Numbered from the stretch's first letter, positions 53,299-62,714 are shown. The stretch: 64,000 nucleotides of DNA from Roseovarius litorisediminis (GCF_900172295.1 NZ_FWFL01000001.1:620001-684000), one strand, 5' to 3'. The notes: generated by a model not told the origin, from the sequence alone. Made by a program: numbers and translations.

Positions 53299-54066
53299 AT
53301 GCCCAGATACGCCCTGAAAGTCGAATACCATGGTGCCCCTTTTGCCGGATGGCAAAAGCAGGTCGATCTGTCGACGGTACAGGGTGCGATCGAGGCCGCC
53401 CTGGACAAGCTGGAGCCGGGTCCCCACACGATTGCAGCGGCAGGGCGTACAGATGCGGGCGTACATGCGCTGGCGCAGGTAGCCCATTGCGATACGGTCA
53501 AGGACTGGAGCCCGTTTCGCCTGTCCGAGGCGTTGAATTTCCATCTCAAGCCACAGCCGGTGGCAATTGTCGGATGCGCAGTTGTGCCCGATGACTGGCA
53601 CGCGCGGTTTTCAGCGCTCGAGCGGCACTATTTCTTTCGCGTGCTGATGCGGCGTGCCCCGGCCACCCATGATCGGGGGCTGGTGTGGCAGGTGCCCCGG
53701 CTGCTGGATGCCGATGCGATGCGCCAAGGCGTTTCCTATCTGCTGGGCAAGCATGATTTCACCACCTTCCGGTCAACCATCTGTCAGGCAGCCAGCCCGG
53801 TAAAAACACTGGATTCGCTGGATATCGTCGAAGCCACGGGCCGGGGCGGGCCGGAAATGCATTTTCATATTCGGGCGCGCTCGTTCCTGCACAACCAGGT
53901 GCGCAGTTTTGTCGGTACGCTTGAACGTGTCGGTGACGGATCGTGGGCACCCGAGGATGTCAAAACCGCACTTGAGGCGCGTGATCGCGCCGCCTGCGGC
54001 CCGGTCTGCCCACCGTACGGCCTGTACCTGGCCGGTGTGAGCTATCCAGAAGATCCTTTTGGGTAA
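53299..54066 (+). CDS. truA: tRNA pseudouridine synthase A
   Basis: Makes pseudouridine at positions 38-40 of tRNA anticodon stems (255 aa). The catalytic Asp is in [16 protein letters not shown], and further signatures are [12 protein letters not shown] at the N-terminus and [17 protein letters not shown] near the C-terminus. The ATG at 53299 is chosen; the upstream part of the frame is not protein-like. The tRNA-Arg gene follows 56 bp downstream. Confidence 0.96.
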   Translation: MPRYALKVEYHGAPFAGWQKQVDLSTVQGAIEAALDKLEPGPHTIAAAGRTDAGVHALAQVAHCDTVKDWSPFRLSEALNFHLKPQPVAIVGCAVVPDDWHARFSALERHYFFRVLMRRAPATHDRGLVWQVPRLLDADAMRQGVSYLLGKHDFTTFRSTICQAASPVKTLDSLDIVEATGRGGPEMHFHIRARSFLHNQVRSFVGTLERVGDGSWAPEDVKTALEARDRAACGPVCPPYGLYLAGVSYPEDPFG

Positions 54067-54121
54067 ACCAGCGATTTGCCTTTGATCTCGGTCTTTGTAG
54101 CGGGTAAAGCTGCGCACAAGC

Positions 54122-54198
54122 GGTCCCGTAGCTCAACTGGATAGAGCACCTGACTTCTAATCAGGATGTTGGGGGTTCGAGTCCTCCCGGGATCGCCA
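54122..54198 (+). tRNA. tRNA-Arg (anticodon TCT), CCA encoded
   Basis: All arms fold: acceptor GGTCCCG/CGGGATC with one G-U, D arm GCTC/GAGC, anticodon stem CCTGA/TCAGG with loop CTTCTAA (anticodon TCT), T arm GGGGG/CCTCC with TTCGAGT. The discriminator G and CCA are encoded. A short hairpin with T/C-rich tail follows at 54204-54226. Confidence 0.96.
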
Positions 54199-54203
54199 GA
54201 CTG

Positions 54204-54226
54204 GCCTTGCGAAACGTCAGCAAGGC
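54204..54226 (+). terminator. Hairpin after tRNA-Arg
   Basis: GCCTTGC (54204-54210) and GCAAGGC (54220-54226) pair around nine bases, followed by TTCGCTTCTTC. Probably ends the tRNA transcript; the T-run is interrupted. Confidence 0.55.
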
Positions 54227-54374
54227 TTCGCTTCTTCATCGAGACAGCAACCCAAAGCGAAAATTGCCCCAAATCCACTAGGCGCCCAGAGCGGGCGAAC
54301 CCTGTTGCCAGGAATCAAGGCGCACCGCGCCGCCGGGCAGCTAAGTTCACAAACCGGACATTACCCCCTTGCCC

Positions 54375-56192
54375 TCAATACCCGCTTTCCGAGGTCAGCA
54401 CAAAATGGTCGGGCTCTACCTTGATGTAAACTGACGCCTCAGGCTCATAGCCAACCGGATGAACCGGCGAAGGTATGGGCTTGAATATCATATCTTTTTC
54501 ATATTTTCGCTGACGCGGATCAGCAATCGGCACCGCCTTCAGCAATGCCCGCGTATAGGCGTGCTGCGGGTTTTCGAAAACCGCCGCCCTCGGCCCCTTT
54601 TCCACGATCCGGCCCAGATACATCACCGCCACATCATGGCTGATGCGTTCCACCACCGCCATGTCGTGGCTGATGAAAAGATAACTCAACCCCAGTTCGG
54701 CCTGCAGTTCCATCATCAGGTTCAGCACCCGTGCCTGCACGCTTACATCCAGCGCCGAGACCGCCTCATCGGCCACGATCAGCTTCGGGTTCAGTGCCAG
54801 CGCCCGGGCAATCGCCACTCTCTGCCTTTGCCCGCCGCTCAGCTCATGCGGAAACCGCCCGAGATAACTGCGCGGCAGTTCCACCCGGTCAAACAGCATC
54901 GCAACCCGGTCCTTGATCTCGCCACGGTGGACCAGCCCGTAGTTGCGCATCGGCTCGGCCACCTGATCGACCAGCTTCATCTGCGGATTAAGCGATGCAA
55001 ACGGATCCTGAAAAACCATCTGCATGTTCATCCTTGCCTGACGTAAACCGCGCGCGTCCAGCGCCATGATATCCACGCCATCCAGGTGCACCTGTCCCTC
55101 CAGCGGTTCGACCAGCCGCAGGATCGACCGCCCGGTGGTGGATTTGCCGCAGCCCGACTCGCCCACCAGCGACAGTGTGCGTCCCTTGTTCAGCGTAAAA
55201 GACACATCCTCGACCGCGTGCACATTGGCCACCGTCCGGCGGAAAAATCCGCCTCTGACAGCAAAGCGCGTTGTCAGCCCCTGAACCTTCAGGAGCACCT
55301 CTTCGCCGCCCCTGACCGGCACCGCACGCGTCTCTGACCCCATCAGCTTCATCGGCTCAGGCGCAGTTTTACCGCGCATCTCGCCCAGCCTGGGCACGGC
55401 GGCCAGCAACGCCTTGGTATACTCGTGCCGGGGCGCCTCGAATATTTGTTCAACCGGCCCTTCTTCCACCTTGCGACCGCGATGCATCACCACCACCCGG
55501 TCAGCCATCTGCGCCACCACGGCCATATCATGGGTTATAAATACCACCGCCGTGCCGGTCTCGCGTTTCAGCCGTTCAATCAGGGCCAGTATCTCGGCCT
55601 GAATGGTTACATCCAGCGCCGTTGTCGGCTCGTCCGCTATCAACAGACGTGGCCCGCAGGCCAGCGCCATGGCAATCACTACCCGTTGCCGCATGCCCCC
55701 CGACAATTCGTGCGGATATTGCTCCAGCCGCCGTTCGGGCTCGGGGATGCGTAGCTCTTGCAACAACGCCAGGGCCTTTACCCGGGCGGCATGCCGCCCC
55801 AACCCCTTGTGCAGGCGCAAGCCTTCGGTCAGTTGCCGTCCTACGGTGAACACCGGATTCAGTGCCGTCATCGGCTCCTGAAAGATCATGCCAATCTCAT
55901 TGCCCCGGATCGTCCGCATCAGGCCCTGCCCGGCCTGCGCCAGATCCACCTCGCCGCCCGCCTTGCGGTCAAAAATCAGACGTCCGCCCTTGATTTCACC
56001 GCCGCCAAACCCTTCCAGACGCATCAACGCCAGAGACGACACTGTTTTCCCGGCCCCGGATTCGCCCACAATACAGACCGTCTCACCCGCCTGCACCTTG
56101 AACGAGACATCCTCGACACCGACCACCGGGCCATCGCGGGTCTGGAATTCAACCCGCAGATTCTCGATCCGGGCAATCGGGTGGTCCAGCAT
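54375..56192 (-). CDS. Fused two-domain ABC transporter ATPase (DppD-DppF type)
   Basis: A 605-aa protein with two complete oligopeptide-type nucleotide-binding domains. The first has Walker A CIVGESGAGKTVSSLALM, signature HELSGGMRQR and Walker B LLIADEPTTALD. The second has SLVGESGCGKSTTGRS, HELSGGQRQR and LIVADEAVSALD. Both are followed by the Oligo_HPY-like tail. The usual separate DppD and DppF are thus fused. It is divergent from, and presumably works with, the substrate-binding protein and permeases at 56498-60160. The ATG at 56192 is used; a GTG at 56201 is possible. Confidence 0.94.
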   Translation of the reverse strand: MLDHPIARIENLRVEFQTRDGPVVGVEDVSFKVQAGETVCIVGESGAGKTVSSLALMRLEGFGGGEIKGGRLIFDRKAGGEVDLAQAGQGLMRTIRGNEIGMIFQEPMTALNPVFTVGRQLTEGLRLHKGLGRHAARVKALALLQELRIPEPERRLEQYPHELSGGMRQRVVIAMALACGPRLLIADEPTTALDVTIQAEILALIERLKRETGTAVVFITHDMAVVAQMADRVVVMHRGRKVEEGPVEQIFEAPRHEYTKALLAAVPRLGEMRGKTAPEPMKLMGSETRAVPVRGGEEVLLKVQGLTTRFAVRGGFFRRTVANVHAVEDVSFTLNKGRTLSLVGESGCGKSTTGRSILRLVEPLEGQVHLDGVDIMALDARGLRQARMNMQMVFQDPFASLNPQMKLVDQVAEPMRNYGLVHRGEIKDRVAMLFDRVELPRSYLGRFPHELSGGQRQRVAIARALALNPKLIVADEAVSALDVSVQARVLNLMMELQAELGLSYLFISHDMAVVERISHDVAVMYLGRIVEKGPRAAVFENPQHAYTRALLKAVPIADPRQRKYEKDMIFKPIPSPVHPVGYEPEASVYIKVEPDHFVLTSESGY

Positions 56193-56497
56193 GCGCGTCA
56201 CTTTTTGTCGTTCAGGAAAGTGTCACGACGGTATCCAGTTCAACCCTGCGCTGTCAAACGCCGGTTGGTGCCAAATAACACCTGTTTCATTCATCGGCCC
56301 AGACAAACCTTGCAATTTTGCCCATTCCGGTTTGTGATACCTCATCTTTTAAAGGTTGCCGCAATTCAGCGTTCTGTGTTTGGGCCACCCGCGCTGACAT
56401 TTCATATCTCATACAGATGTTCCGAAAACCGGGCGAACAGCATAAAATAAAGCGTTCGTCGTTCGGTCTGCCCGATATCAGGAGGTAGTTGATCCTT

Positions 56498-58201
56498 ATG
56501 GCCGTTAGAGAAATCCTGTTTGCTGTGGCATTTGCCACCAGCTTTGCACCGGCAACCTGGGCCAAGCGCGGGGCCGATGGCCACGTCAATGTCATTTACT
56601 GGCAGGCCCCCTCCATCTTGAACCCCTATCTTTCCGGCGGCACAAAAGAGCTGGAAGCCGCCAGTCTGGTGCTGGAACCGCTGGGACGTTTCAATGCGCA
56701 AGGCAATATGGTGCCTTACCTGGCCACTGATATCCCAACCGTGGAAAACGGCGGGGTCTCGGCTGATCTCAAATCCATCACTTGGCGCATCAAACCGGGA
56801 CTTGTCTGGTCCGATGGCACGCCCTTTACGGCCCATGACGCCAAATTTACCGCAGACTACTGCATGCATCCCGAAGGCGGCTGCGCCCAGTTGGCCAAAT
56901 ACGAGGGCGTGATCTTGGTCGAGGTCATTGATGACCTGACCGTCAAAGTGAATTTCGAGGATTCCACCCCCAACCCCTACGGCCCCTTCATGGGCGGTCA
57001 GGCCCCGATTCTGCAGGCGGCACAATTCGCCAACTGTCTTGGCGCCAAGGCCCCCGAATGCACCGACGCCAATTTTCACCCCATCGGCACCGGTCCATTC
57101 AAAGTGGATGAGTTTCGCCCAAACGATGTCATCTCGTTCTCGGCCAACCCCAATTATCGCGATCCAGCCAAACCCGCCTTTGCCAGCATGACTTTCAAGG
57201 GCGGCGGCGATGCAACTGCCGCAGGCCGTGCCGTTCTTGAAACCGGCGAGTTCGACTATGCTTGGAATCTGCAACTGGCACCGGATGTTCTGGCGAACAT
57301 GGCCAAGGCCGGCAAAGGCGTGCCTGTTTCCTCCTTCGGCTCGTTGGTTGAGCGCATCGAGATCAACCTGACCGACCCCTCGCCAAACCTCCCCGAAGGC
57401 GAACGCGCGACCGCCAAACATCCCCATCCCATCCTGTCGGATATGCGCGTGCGAAAGGCACTCAGCATGGCTATCGACCGCGAATTGCTGGTCGAAATCG
57501 GCTATGGTCAGGCTGGCCGCCCGACCTGCAACCTTGTACCGGCGCCTGCCATCTATGCGTCAAACAACACCGAATGCCTTTTGCAGGATGTCGACGGCGC
57601 CAGGGCCCTGCTGGATCAGGCCGGCTGGATCGACAGCAACGGCGACGGCATCCGCGAAAAAGACGGCCGCAAATTGTCGCTGCTCTTCCAGACTTCGACC
57701 AATGCCGTGCGTCAGGACTTTCAGGCCCTGATCAAACAATGGTGGCGCGACATCGGGGTTGAAACCGAATTGCGCAATATCTCTGCCTCGGTGTTCTTTG
57801 GCGGCGATCCGGGCAGCCCGGACACCTTCCAGAAGTTCTACGCCGATGTCGAAATGTACGCCAACAACTTTGACGGCACCGATCCGCAATCCTACTTGGC
57901 GCAATACACCTGTGACAAGGCTCCGCGCCCCGAAACCCAGTGGCAGGGCGAGAATATCAACCGCTACTGCAACCCCGACTATGACGCCCTGATCAAGGAG
58001 CTGACCCGCACCGCCGGTCTGGATAAACGCGGCGATATTGCCCGCAAACTGAATGACATGTTGACCCGAGACAGTTATGTCATCATCCCGTTGGTTGATC
58101 GCGGTCGTGTCTCGGCCCGGTCCAACACCCTTGGCGGCGTCAAACTGAACATGTGGGACAGCGAACTGTGGAATGCCGCCGACTGGTATCGTATCAAGTG
58201 A
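56498..58201 (+). CDS. Peptide/nickel-type ABC transporter substrate-binding protein
   Basis: A 567-aa SBP of the bacterial extracellular family 5. It has a signal peptide (about residues 1-22), and the N-terminal domain with QAPSILNPYLSGGTKELE. The family block is LKSITWRIKPGLVWSDGTPF with HDAKFTADYC. Disulphide-type Cys pairs are seen around YCMHPEGGCAQL. The ATG at 56498 has GGAGG 12 bases upstream. First gene of a +operon with two permeases; the ATPase is divergent. Probably imports oligopeptides, ligand not certain. Confidence 0.93.
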   Translation: MAVREILFAVAFATSFAPATWAKRGADGHVNVIYWQAPSILNPYLSGGTKELEAASLVLEPLGRFNAQGNMVPYLATDIPTVENGGVSADLKSITWRIKPGLVWSDGTPFTAHDAKFTADYCMHPEGGCAQLAKYEGVILVEVIDDLTVKVNFEDSTPNPYGPFMGGQAPILQAAQFANCLGAKAPECTDANFHPIGTGPFKVDEFRPNDVISFSANPNYRDPAKPAFASMTFKGGGDATAAGRAVLETGEFDYAWNLQLAPDVLANMAKAGKGVPVSSFGSLVERIEINLTDPSPNLPEGERATAKHPHPILSDMRVRKALSMAIDRELLVEIGYGQAGRPTCNLVPAPAIYASNNTECLLQDVDGARALLDQAGWIDSNGDGIREKDGRKLSLLFQTSTNAVRQDFQALIKQWWRDIGVETELRNISASVFFGGDPGSPDTFQKFYADVEMYANNFDGTDPQSYLAQYTCDKAPRPETQWQGENINRYCNPDYDALIKELTRTAGLDKRGDIARKLNDMLTRDSYVIIPLVDRGRVSARSNTLGGVKLNMWDSELWNAADWYRIK

Positions 58202-58254
58202 TCAGACCCCTCTGCGCCGACAAAACAACAGGCTGAAACACAAGGGCGCCGCGA

Positions 58255-59262
58255 ATGCTCACCTACACGATCCGACGACTGGTGCTGGCGGTACCGACGC
58301 TTTTGTTCATCAGTCTAGTGATCTTTCTGCTGCTTGAACTCGCCCCCGGCGATCCGATGGCCAATGTACCGCTGACCGTCCCGCCCGATGTTAAGGAAAA
58401 AATGCGCATCGCGCTTGGTCTGGGCGAGCCTACACACATCCGCTTTGGCAAATGGCTGTGGCAGTTCTTCGTGGTCGAGCCGATGGTGCTAAGCGACCAT
58501 ATTCTTGGCACCACCCTGGCCGAGGGTCAGCAACGCGTGCTCAGCTGGCAATTCCGCAGCCCTGTCATGGATGTCATCGTACAACGCATGCCCCAGACCC
58601 TATGGGTCGTGGGCATGTCCTATGTGGTGGGCATCCTCATTGCCCTGCCCATCGGCATCTACTCGGCCTACCGGCAGTATTCGGTCTTCGACCAGGTCGG
58701 CACCTTCATAACTATGGTCGGCTATTCGGTCCCGCCCTTCTTTTCCGGTGTTCTGGTGATTGTGATCTTCTCGGTTCACCTCGGCTGGCTGCCCTCGATC
58801 TATGACACCACCCTGCGCGTCACCAGCTGGGATACATTTGTTATGCAATTCAAGCAGATGATCATGCCGGTGATGGTTCTGGCCCTGCAGACCACCGCCC
58901 AGATCAGCCGCTACATGCGCGCCTCGATGCTGGACAATCTGGGGCAGGATTACGTGCGCACCGCCCGCGCCAAGGGCCTGGGCGAAACCACAGTTGTCAT
59001 GGTTCATGTGCTGCGCAACTCGATGATTCCGGTGATCACCGTGATCGCTTTGGGCGTGCCGCAAATCTTTGGTGGCGCCATCATCACCGAACAGATTTTC
59101 AAGGTTAACGGACTCGGCCAGCTGCTGATAACCGCCATTCAGGCCAACGACCTGCCCATGGTGCAGACCGTGACCTTCATGCTGGCCGTTCTGATCGTGG
59201 CCTTCAACATCATCGCCGATCTGCTCTACGCCGTGTTGGACCCAAGGATCCGCTATGACTGA
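58255..59262 (+). CDS. ABC transporter permease, DppB type
   Basis: A 335-aa permease of the DppB type. The N-terminal MLTYTIRRLVLAVPTLLFISL begins the first TM, and the EAA loop with ARAKGLGETTVVMVHVLRN is conserved, followed by GGAIITEQIFKVNGLGQ. It has an N-terminal insert between TM1 and TM2 (about 65-95). It overlaps the second permease gene by eight bases. Part of the peptide transporter. Confidence 0.94.
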   Translation: MLTYTIRRLVLAVPTLLFISLVIFLLLELAPGDPMANVPLTVPPDVKEKMRIALGLGEPTHIRFGKWLWQFFVVEPMVLSDHILGTTLAEGQQRVLSWQFRSPVMDVIVQRMPQTLWVVGMSYVVGILIALPIGIYSAYRQYSVFDQVGTFITMVGYSVPPFFSGVLVIVIFSVHLGWLPSIYDTTLRVTSWDTFVMQFKQMIMPVMVLALQTTAQISRYMRASMLDNLGQDYVRTARAKGLGETTVVMVHVLRNSMIPVITVIALGVPQIFGGAIITEQIFKVNGLGQLLITAIQANDLPMVQTVTFMLAVLIVAFNIIADLLYAVLDPRIRYD

Positions 59263-60160
59263 TCCTGCCATGCCCCCACCCCGCAGCCAGTGGTCCGAGA
59301 TCTGGGGCCAGTTCAAGCGCCATCGCGGCGCCCTGATTGGCGGCATCCTGTTTCTGCTGATCATCGCAATCGTCTTTCTGGGCCCGCTGATCTGGACGCT
59401 GGATGCCACCTATATCGACATTCGCGCGCGCAATCAGGGGCCCACATGGGCGCACCCCTTCGGCACAGATCAGCTGGGCCGCGATACACTGGCGCGGATG
59501 ATGGCAGGCGGCCAAACCTCAATCGCCGTGGGTCTGACAGCCATGGCGCTGGCACTGGCGCTCGGCGGTTTCATGGGCGTTATTGCAGGGTACTTCCGGC
59601 GGCTGGACGGCCCGCTGATGCGGCTGACCGATCTCTTCCTGTCCCTGCCGCTTTTGCCGCTGCTGCTGGTCATGGTCATGCTGTTCCGCGAAACGTTAAG
59701 CGCGACCTTCGGCCCCGAAACCGGCATCTTCTTTCTGATTGTCGTCGCTATCGGTGCCACCAGCTGGATGCCCACCGCCCGAATCGTCCGCGCTGATGTT
59801 CTGGCCCTGAAAGAGCGCGAGTTTGTACTGGCAGCACGCTCGATCGGGACGACAAATTTCGGGATGATCACCAGGCATATCCTGCCCAACATTCTTTCAC
59901 CGATCATGGTTTCGGCCACTCTGGGTATCGCCAACGCCATCATCACGGAATCCGCGCTTAGTTTCCTTGGGCTCGGCTTTCCGCCTGATTTTCCCACCTG
60001 GGGGCGGCTGCTGAACGATGCCACCCAATATCTTCAGGACTACCCCGAACGGGTGTTCTGGCCGGGCCTTGCGATATCGCTGACGGTGCTCAGCGTGAAC
60101 TATCTGGGCGACGGGCTGCGCGATGCGCTTGACCCGCGGACACGCATCCGGGGGCGGTGA
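59255..60160 (+). CDS. ABC transporter permease, DppC type
   Basis: A 301-aa permease of the DppC type. A cytoplasmic N-terminus precedes TM1 (GALIGGILFLLIIAIVFLG). The periplasmic block AHPFGTDQLGRDTLARMMAG is typical, as is the EAA loop AARSIGTTNFGMITRHILPN and the ending SFLGLGFPPDFPTWGRLL. It is translationally coupled to the DppB gene by an eight-base overlap and ends the operon. Confidence 0.94.
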   Translation: MTDPAMPPPRSQWSEIWGQFKRHRGALIGGILFLLIIAIVFLGPLIWTLDATYIDIRARNQGPTWAHPFGTDQLGRDTLARMMAGGQTSIAVGLTAMALALALGGFMGVIAGYFRRLDGPLMRLTDLFLSLPLLPLLLVMVMLFRETLSATFGPETGIFFLIVVAIGATSWMPTARIVRADVLALKEREFVLAARSIGTTNFGMITRHILPNILSPIMVSATLGIANAIITESALSFLGLGFPPDFPTWGRLLNDATQYLQDYPERVFWPGLAISLTVLSVNYLGDGLRDALDPRTRIRGR

Positions 60161-60338
60161 CACGCACCACCTAACCAGTCGCTGGCCAGGACCGCTCTCA
60201 AGGGGTAGTCGGCAACCGCCTGTTGCAGCGCGAGGCCTCGGCACACGCCCTTGCCCGGCCTGCAAAAAGCCCAATAAGCTACATTTTGCATGTGCCTTGT
60301 CCGAAACATCGGCTGAAACGTACAAATCGCGATGTGCC

Positions 60339-60366
60339 TTGCACTACCGGTCAGGGCAGCTAGGAT
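60339..60366 (+). promoter_or_regulatory. Sigma-70-like promoter of the DUF4177 gene
   Basis: TTGCAC (60339-60344), a 16-base spacer and TAGGAT (60361-60366) precede the ATG by 30 bp. The rest of the 235-bp gap after the permease has no other recognised feature. Confidence 0.35.
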
Positions 60367-60395
60367 ACAGCGCCCGTTAACTATTGGACATTTTT

Positions 60396-60773
60396 ATGCA
60401 GACTTATGAATACAAGGTCATTCCCGCTCCGTCAAAGGGACGCAAGGCGCCCGGACTCAAAAAACCAGAAGATCGATTTTCACGCACTTTAGAAGAGCTT
60501 ATGAACGAAATGGCCGTCGAAGGCTGGGAATATCAGCGTGCTGATGTCCTGCCCAGCGAAGAACGTCAGGGCCTGACCTCGTCGCACACGGTCTATCGCA
60601 GCGTTCTGGTGTTTCGCAGGGGTGTCATAGGGGAAGAAATCAAGGAAAACGCCCTTGAAAACCCGACGGGTGACCCCGAAATAAAGGGTGAGAAATCAGA
60701 TTCTTACGATGAGGAATTAACTTCGGACAACCCCAAGTCCGAGGGCGACGACACAACCAAAAGCGGCGATTGA
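60396..60773 (+). CDS. DUF4177 domain protein
   Basis: A 125-aa protein. The N-terminal part is a DUF4177 domain: YEYKVIPAPSKGRKAPG, then TLEELMNEMAVEGWEYQRAD and TVYRSVLVFRR. The tail from about residue 80 is acidic and polar and likely disordered (GEKSDSYDEELTSDNPKSEG). The ATG at 60396 is used; the in-frame TTG at 60384 lacks a ribosome site. The function of the family is unknown. Confidence 0.85.
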   Translation: MQTYEYKVIPAPSKGRKAPGLKKPEDRFSRTLEELMNEMAVEGWEYQRADVLPSEERQGLTSSHTVYRSVLVFRRGVIGEEIKENALENPTGDPEIKGEKSDSYDEELTSDNPKSEGDDTTKSGD

Positions 60774-61021
60774 TCACAGAACGGTCACAGCGCCCCTGAA
60801 CCAGGAAAAATCAGCTTGCTCACGAGGAATGAGAATTTTGTTTTTCTATATTGGAACCCCACAAAGCCAGATTCCTGAATGACATCAATTCACTAACCTG
60901 AAAACGCCATACCTGGCCACCAGCATGTCACCGCTGAAGACAAAATATTTTTCGCTTTGGCCCCCTTCAATTCACCGCGTTTTAGATTAAACTCTCGTCT
61001 CCGACTCGCAAAGGTTACCTT

Positions 61022-61645
61022 ATGTCCAAGTCTGATCCATTCGGTTTCGATATGTCCGTCTCTTCGGCCAAAAAGAAAAACCCCCGCGGCCGCCGCGGGA
61101 TGTCGGGGGCGTCCGAAACCTCGACCAGGGTGTGTGAACACGAGGGATGTCAGGAGGCGGGCAAATACCGCGCGCCCAAGGCACCGGATGTGCTGGACGA
61201 CTATTTCTGGTTCTGCAAGGACCACATCCGCGAGTATAATCTGAAGTGGAATTTTTTTGACGGCACAACAGAAGCCGAGATTAACGCTCAGATGTCAAAG
61301 GATAAAGTCTGGGAGCGCGAAACCAAAGAGTTCACCGACCCCGAAGCGCGGGCGTGGGCGCGGTTGGGGATTGAGGACCCGCATCAGGTGCTTGGCGTCA
61401 ATGCCACGCAGAATCCCGGCAAGACCCGCACAGGCAACCGTAAACTGCCCCCGACCGAACGGCGTGCGATTGAAATTCTGGAGGCCCAGGACAACTGGAC
61501 CAAGGCTGAAATTCGTAAATCTTACAAGGCATTGATCAAGGTTCTTCATCCTGATCTCAACGGCGGTGACCGTGCGCAGGAAGAACAGTTGCAGCAGGTT
61601 GTCTGGGCCTGGGATCAGGTCAAGGTCAGCAGGAACTTCAAGTAA
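61022..61645 (+). CDS. J-domain protein with N-terminal cysteine-containing region
   Basis: A 207-aa protein ending in a J domain: EIRKSYKALIKVLHPDLNGGDRA carries the HPD tripeptide required to stimulate DnaK, and the domain finishes with the protein itself. The N-terminal half has CEHEGCQEAGKYRAPKAPD and a later WFCKDH with spaced Cys and His, suggesting a bound metal. This arrangement, with a C-terminal J domain and no Gly/Phe region, is common in Rhodobacterales near cobS. A client is unknown. Confidence 0.88.
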   Translation: MSKSDPFGFDMSVSSAKKKNPRGRRGMSGASETSTRVCEHEGCQEAGKYRAPKAPDVLDDYFWFCKDHIREYNLKWNFFDGTTEAEINAQMSKDKVWERETKEFTDPEARAWARLGIEDPHQVLGVNATQNPGKTRTGNRKLPPTERRAIEILEAQDNWTKAEIRKSYKALIKVLHPDLNGGDRAQEEQLQQVVWAWDQVKVSRNFK

Positions 61646-61670
61646 TTCGCTCGAAGCGAACCGCCCGAAG

Positions 61671-61713
61671 TTTTGTAAGGTCTGTAAGGTTTGTACGTGT
61701 ATACCTTACAAAA
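61671..61713. repeat. 9-bp repeat triplet (copy B) inside an inverted repeat
   Basis: GTAAGGTCT, GTAAGGTTT and GTACGTGTA occupy 61675-61701 with exact nine-base spacing. TTTTGTAAGGT (61671-61681) and ACCTTACAAAA (61703-61713) form a perfect 11-bp inverted repeat around them. It falls in the 60-bp gap between the convergent J-domain and small membrane protein genes and covers the stop of the latter. Confidence 0.85.
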
Positions 61714-62152
61714 TTGATCTGTCTCGCCCCCTTCTTCGCCAATGCCGTGCCTTCACGTGTATGAGCGCCATAAAAAACAGCCAGACAACAAACCCCAATG
61801 GATATTCGACCAAATACGCAAATACAAAAACCGGACCGGCGATGATTGCCTTGATCGGTGCCAACAAAATGAAGACTAAAATCCCCGCAATGAAAATTGT
61901 GATTGCAGAGCCTAGATATGTGGCAAAAAGACCAGCCAAAAACGCCAAGAACCACCCCAACCATTTGGCGTGACCAAATAAAGGGGCCGCAACCACACCA
62001 CCACCGAAAGCCCCTATAAATGACAAGACGGGCAACCACATTTCAGCTTCGGCTGGAAAGCTGATCAGCATGGTGATAGCAACCGCCACCCCGCATAGCC
62101 CGACAAGCCCTGCAATCGCAATATTTCGACGTAACCCAATGTAAATAGGCAT
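61706..62152 (-). CDS. Small polytopic membrane protein
   Basis: A 148-aa hydrophobic protein with about four membrane segments (for example IAIAGLVGLCGVAVAITMLI and FLAFLAGLFATYLGSAITIF). It ends in a basic tail (RHWRRRGRDRSIL). No family is recognised. The ATG at 62152 with GAGG eight bases upstream is favoured over a TTG at 62182. Its stop lies in the inverted repeat of copy B. Confidence 0.7.
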   Translation of the reverse strand: MPIYIGLRRNIAIAGLVGLCGVAVAITMLISFPAEAEMWLPVLSFIGAFGGGVVAAPLFGHAKWLGWFLAFLAGLFATYLGSAITIFIAGILVFILLAPIKAIIAGPVFVFAYLVEYPLGFVVWLFFMALIHVKARHWRRRGRDRSIL

Positions 62153-62243
62153 GGAAACGGCCTCTGGCTTGATGCTTTCCAAAGACCGTTTATCAGATGT
62201 TTTGCGCTGATCCTGCAGGGCAGTTGTGCAATTTTTCAGCAGA

Positions 62244-62714
62244 TCAGGCAGGCTTGAATACCAATGACACCCCGTTCAGGCAGTGGCGTTTCCCGGTGGG
62301 GGCCGGACCATCGTCAAAAATATGGCCAAGATGGCTGCCACAGCGGCGGCAATGGCATTCCGTGCGGACAGAAAACAGCTTGCGATCGGCTTTGGTTGCA
62401 ATCGCACCGGGCAGTGCCTGCCAGAAACTTGGCCAGCCCGTGCCGCTGTCGTACTTGTGCTCGGACGAATACAGTGCCAGATCACAGCCCCGGCAATGAT
62501 AGACACCTTCGGCATAATTCTTGTCCAACGGTGAACTGCCCGCGCGCTCGGTACCTTCTTCGCGCATCACGTAATATTCAAGGTCATCCAGCATCGCGCG
62601 CCATTCGGCCTCGGTGCGGGCGACCTCGAACCGTTCTTCCGCGCGGGCACCAGCGCCCAGACCAAACAAGGTGCCGGTGGCCACACCCGCCTTCAAAAAG
62701 CTGCGTCTGTTCAT
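62244..62714 (-). CDS. msrB: Tat-exported methionine-R-sulfoxide reductase MsrB
   Basis: A 156-aa MsrB with a twin-arginine leader (MNRRSFLKAGVATGTLFGLG), hence periplasmic. It reduces methionine-R-sulfoxide in damaged proteins. The catalytic Cys is in KRHCLNGVSLVF, and the zinc cysteine pairs are HCRGCDLAL and CHCRRCGSHLG. GTGWPSFWQAL is a further signature. The ATG at 62714 follows AGGAG; the longer frame is not used. Divergent from cobS. Confidence 0.95.
   Translation of the reverse strand: MNRRSFLKAGVATGTLFGLGAGARAEERFEVARTEAEWRAMLDDLEYYVMREEGTERAGSSPLDKNYAEGVYHCRGCDLALYSSEHKYDSGTGWPSFWQALPGAIATKADRKLFSVRTECHCRRCGSHLGHIFDDGPAPTGKRHCLNGVSLVFKPA

Noticed and set aside
56402-57427. 341-aa minus-strand open frame
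   Set aside because: Antisense to the peptide-binding protein gene; Gly-rich shadow translation.
60315-60335. Fourth copy of the 9-bp repeat around CGTACAAAT
   Set aside because: Contains one similar unit but no further unit at nine-base spacing on either strand.
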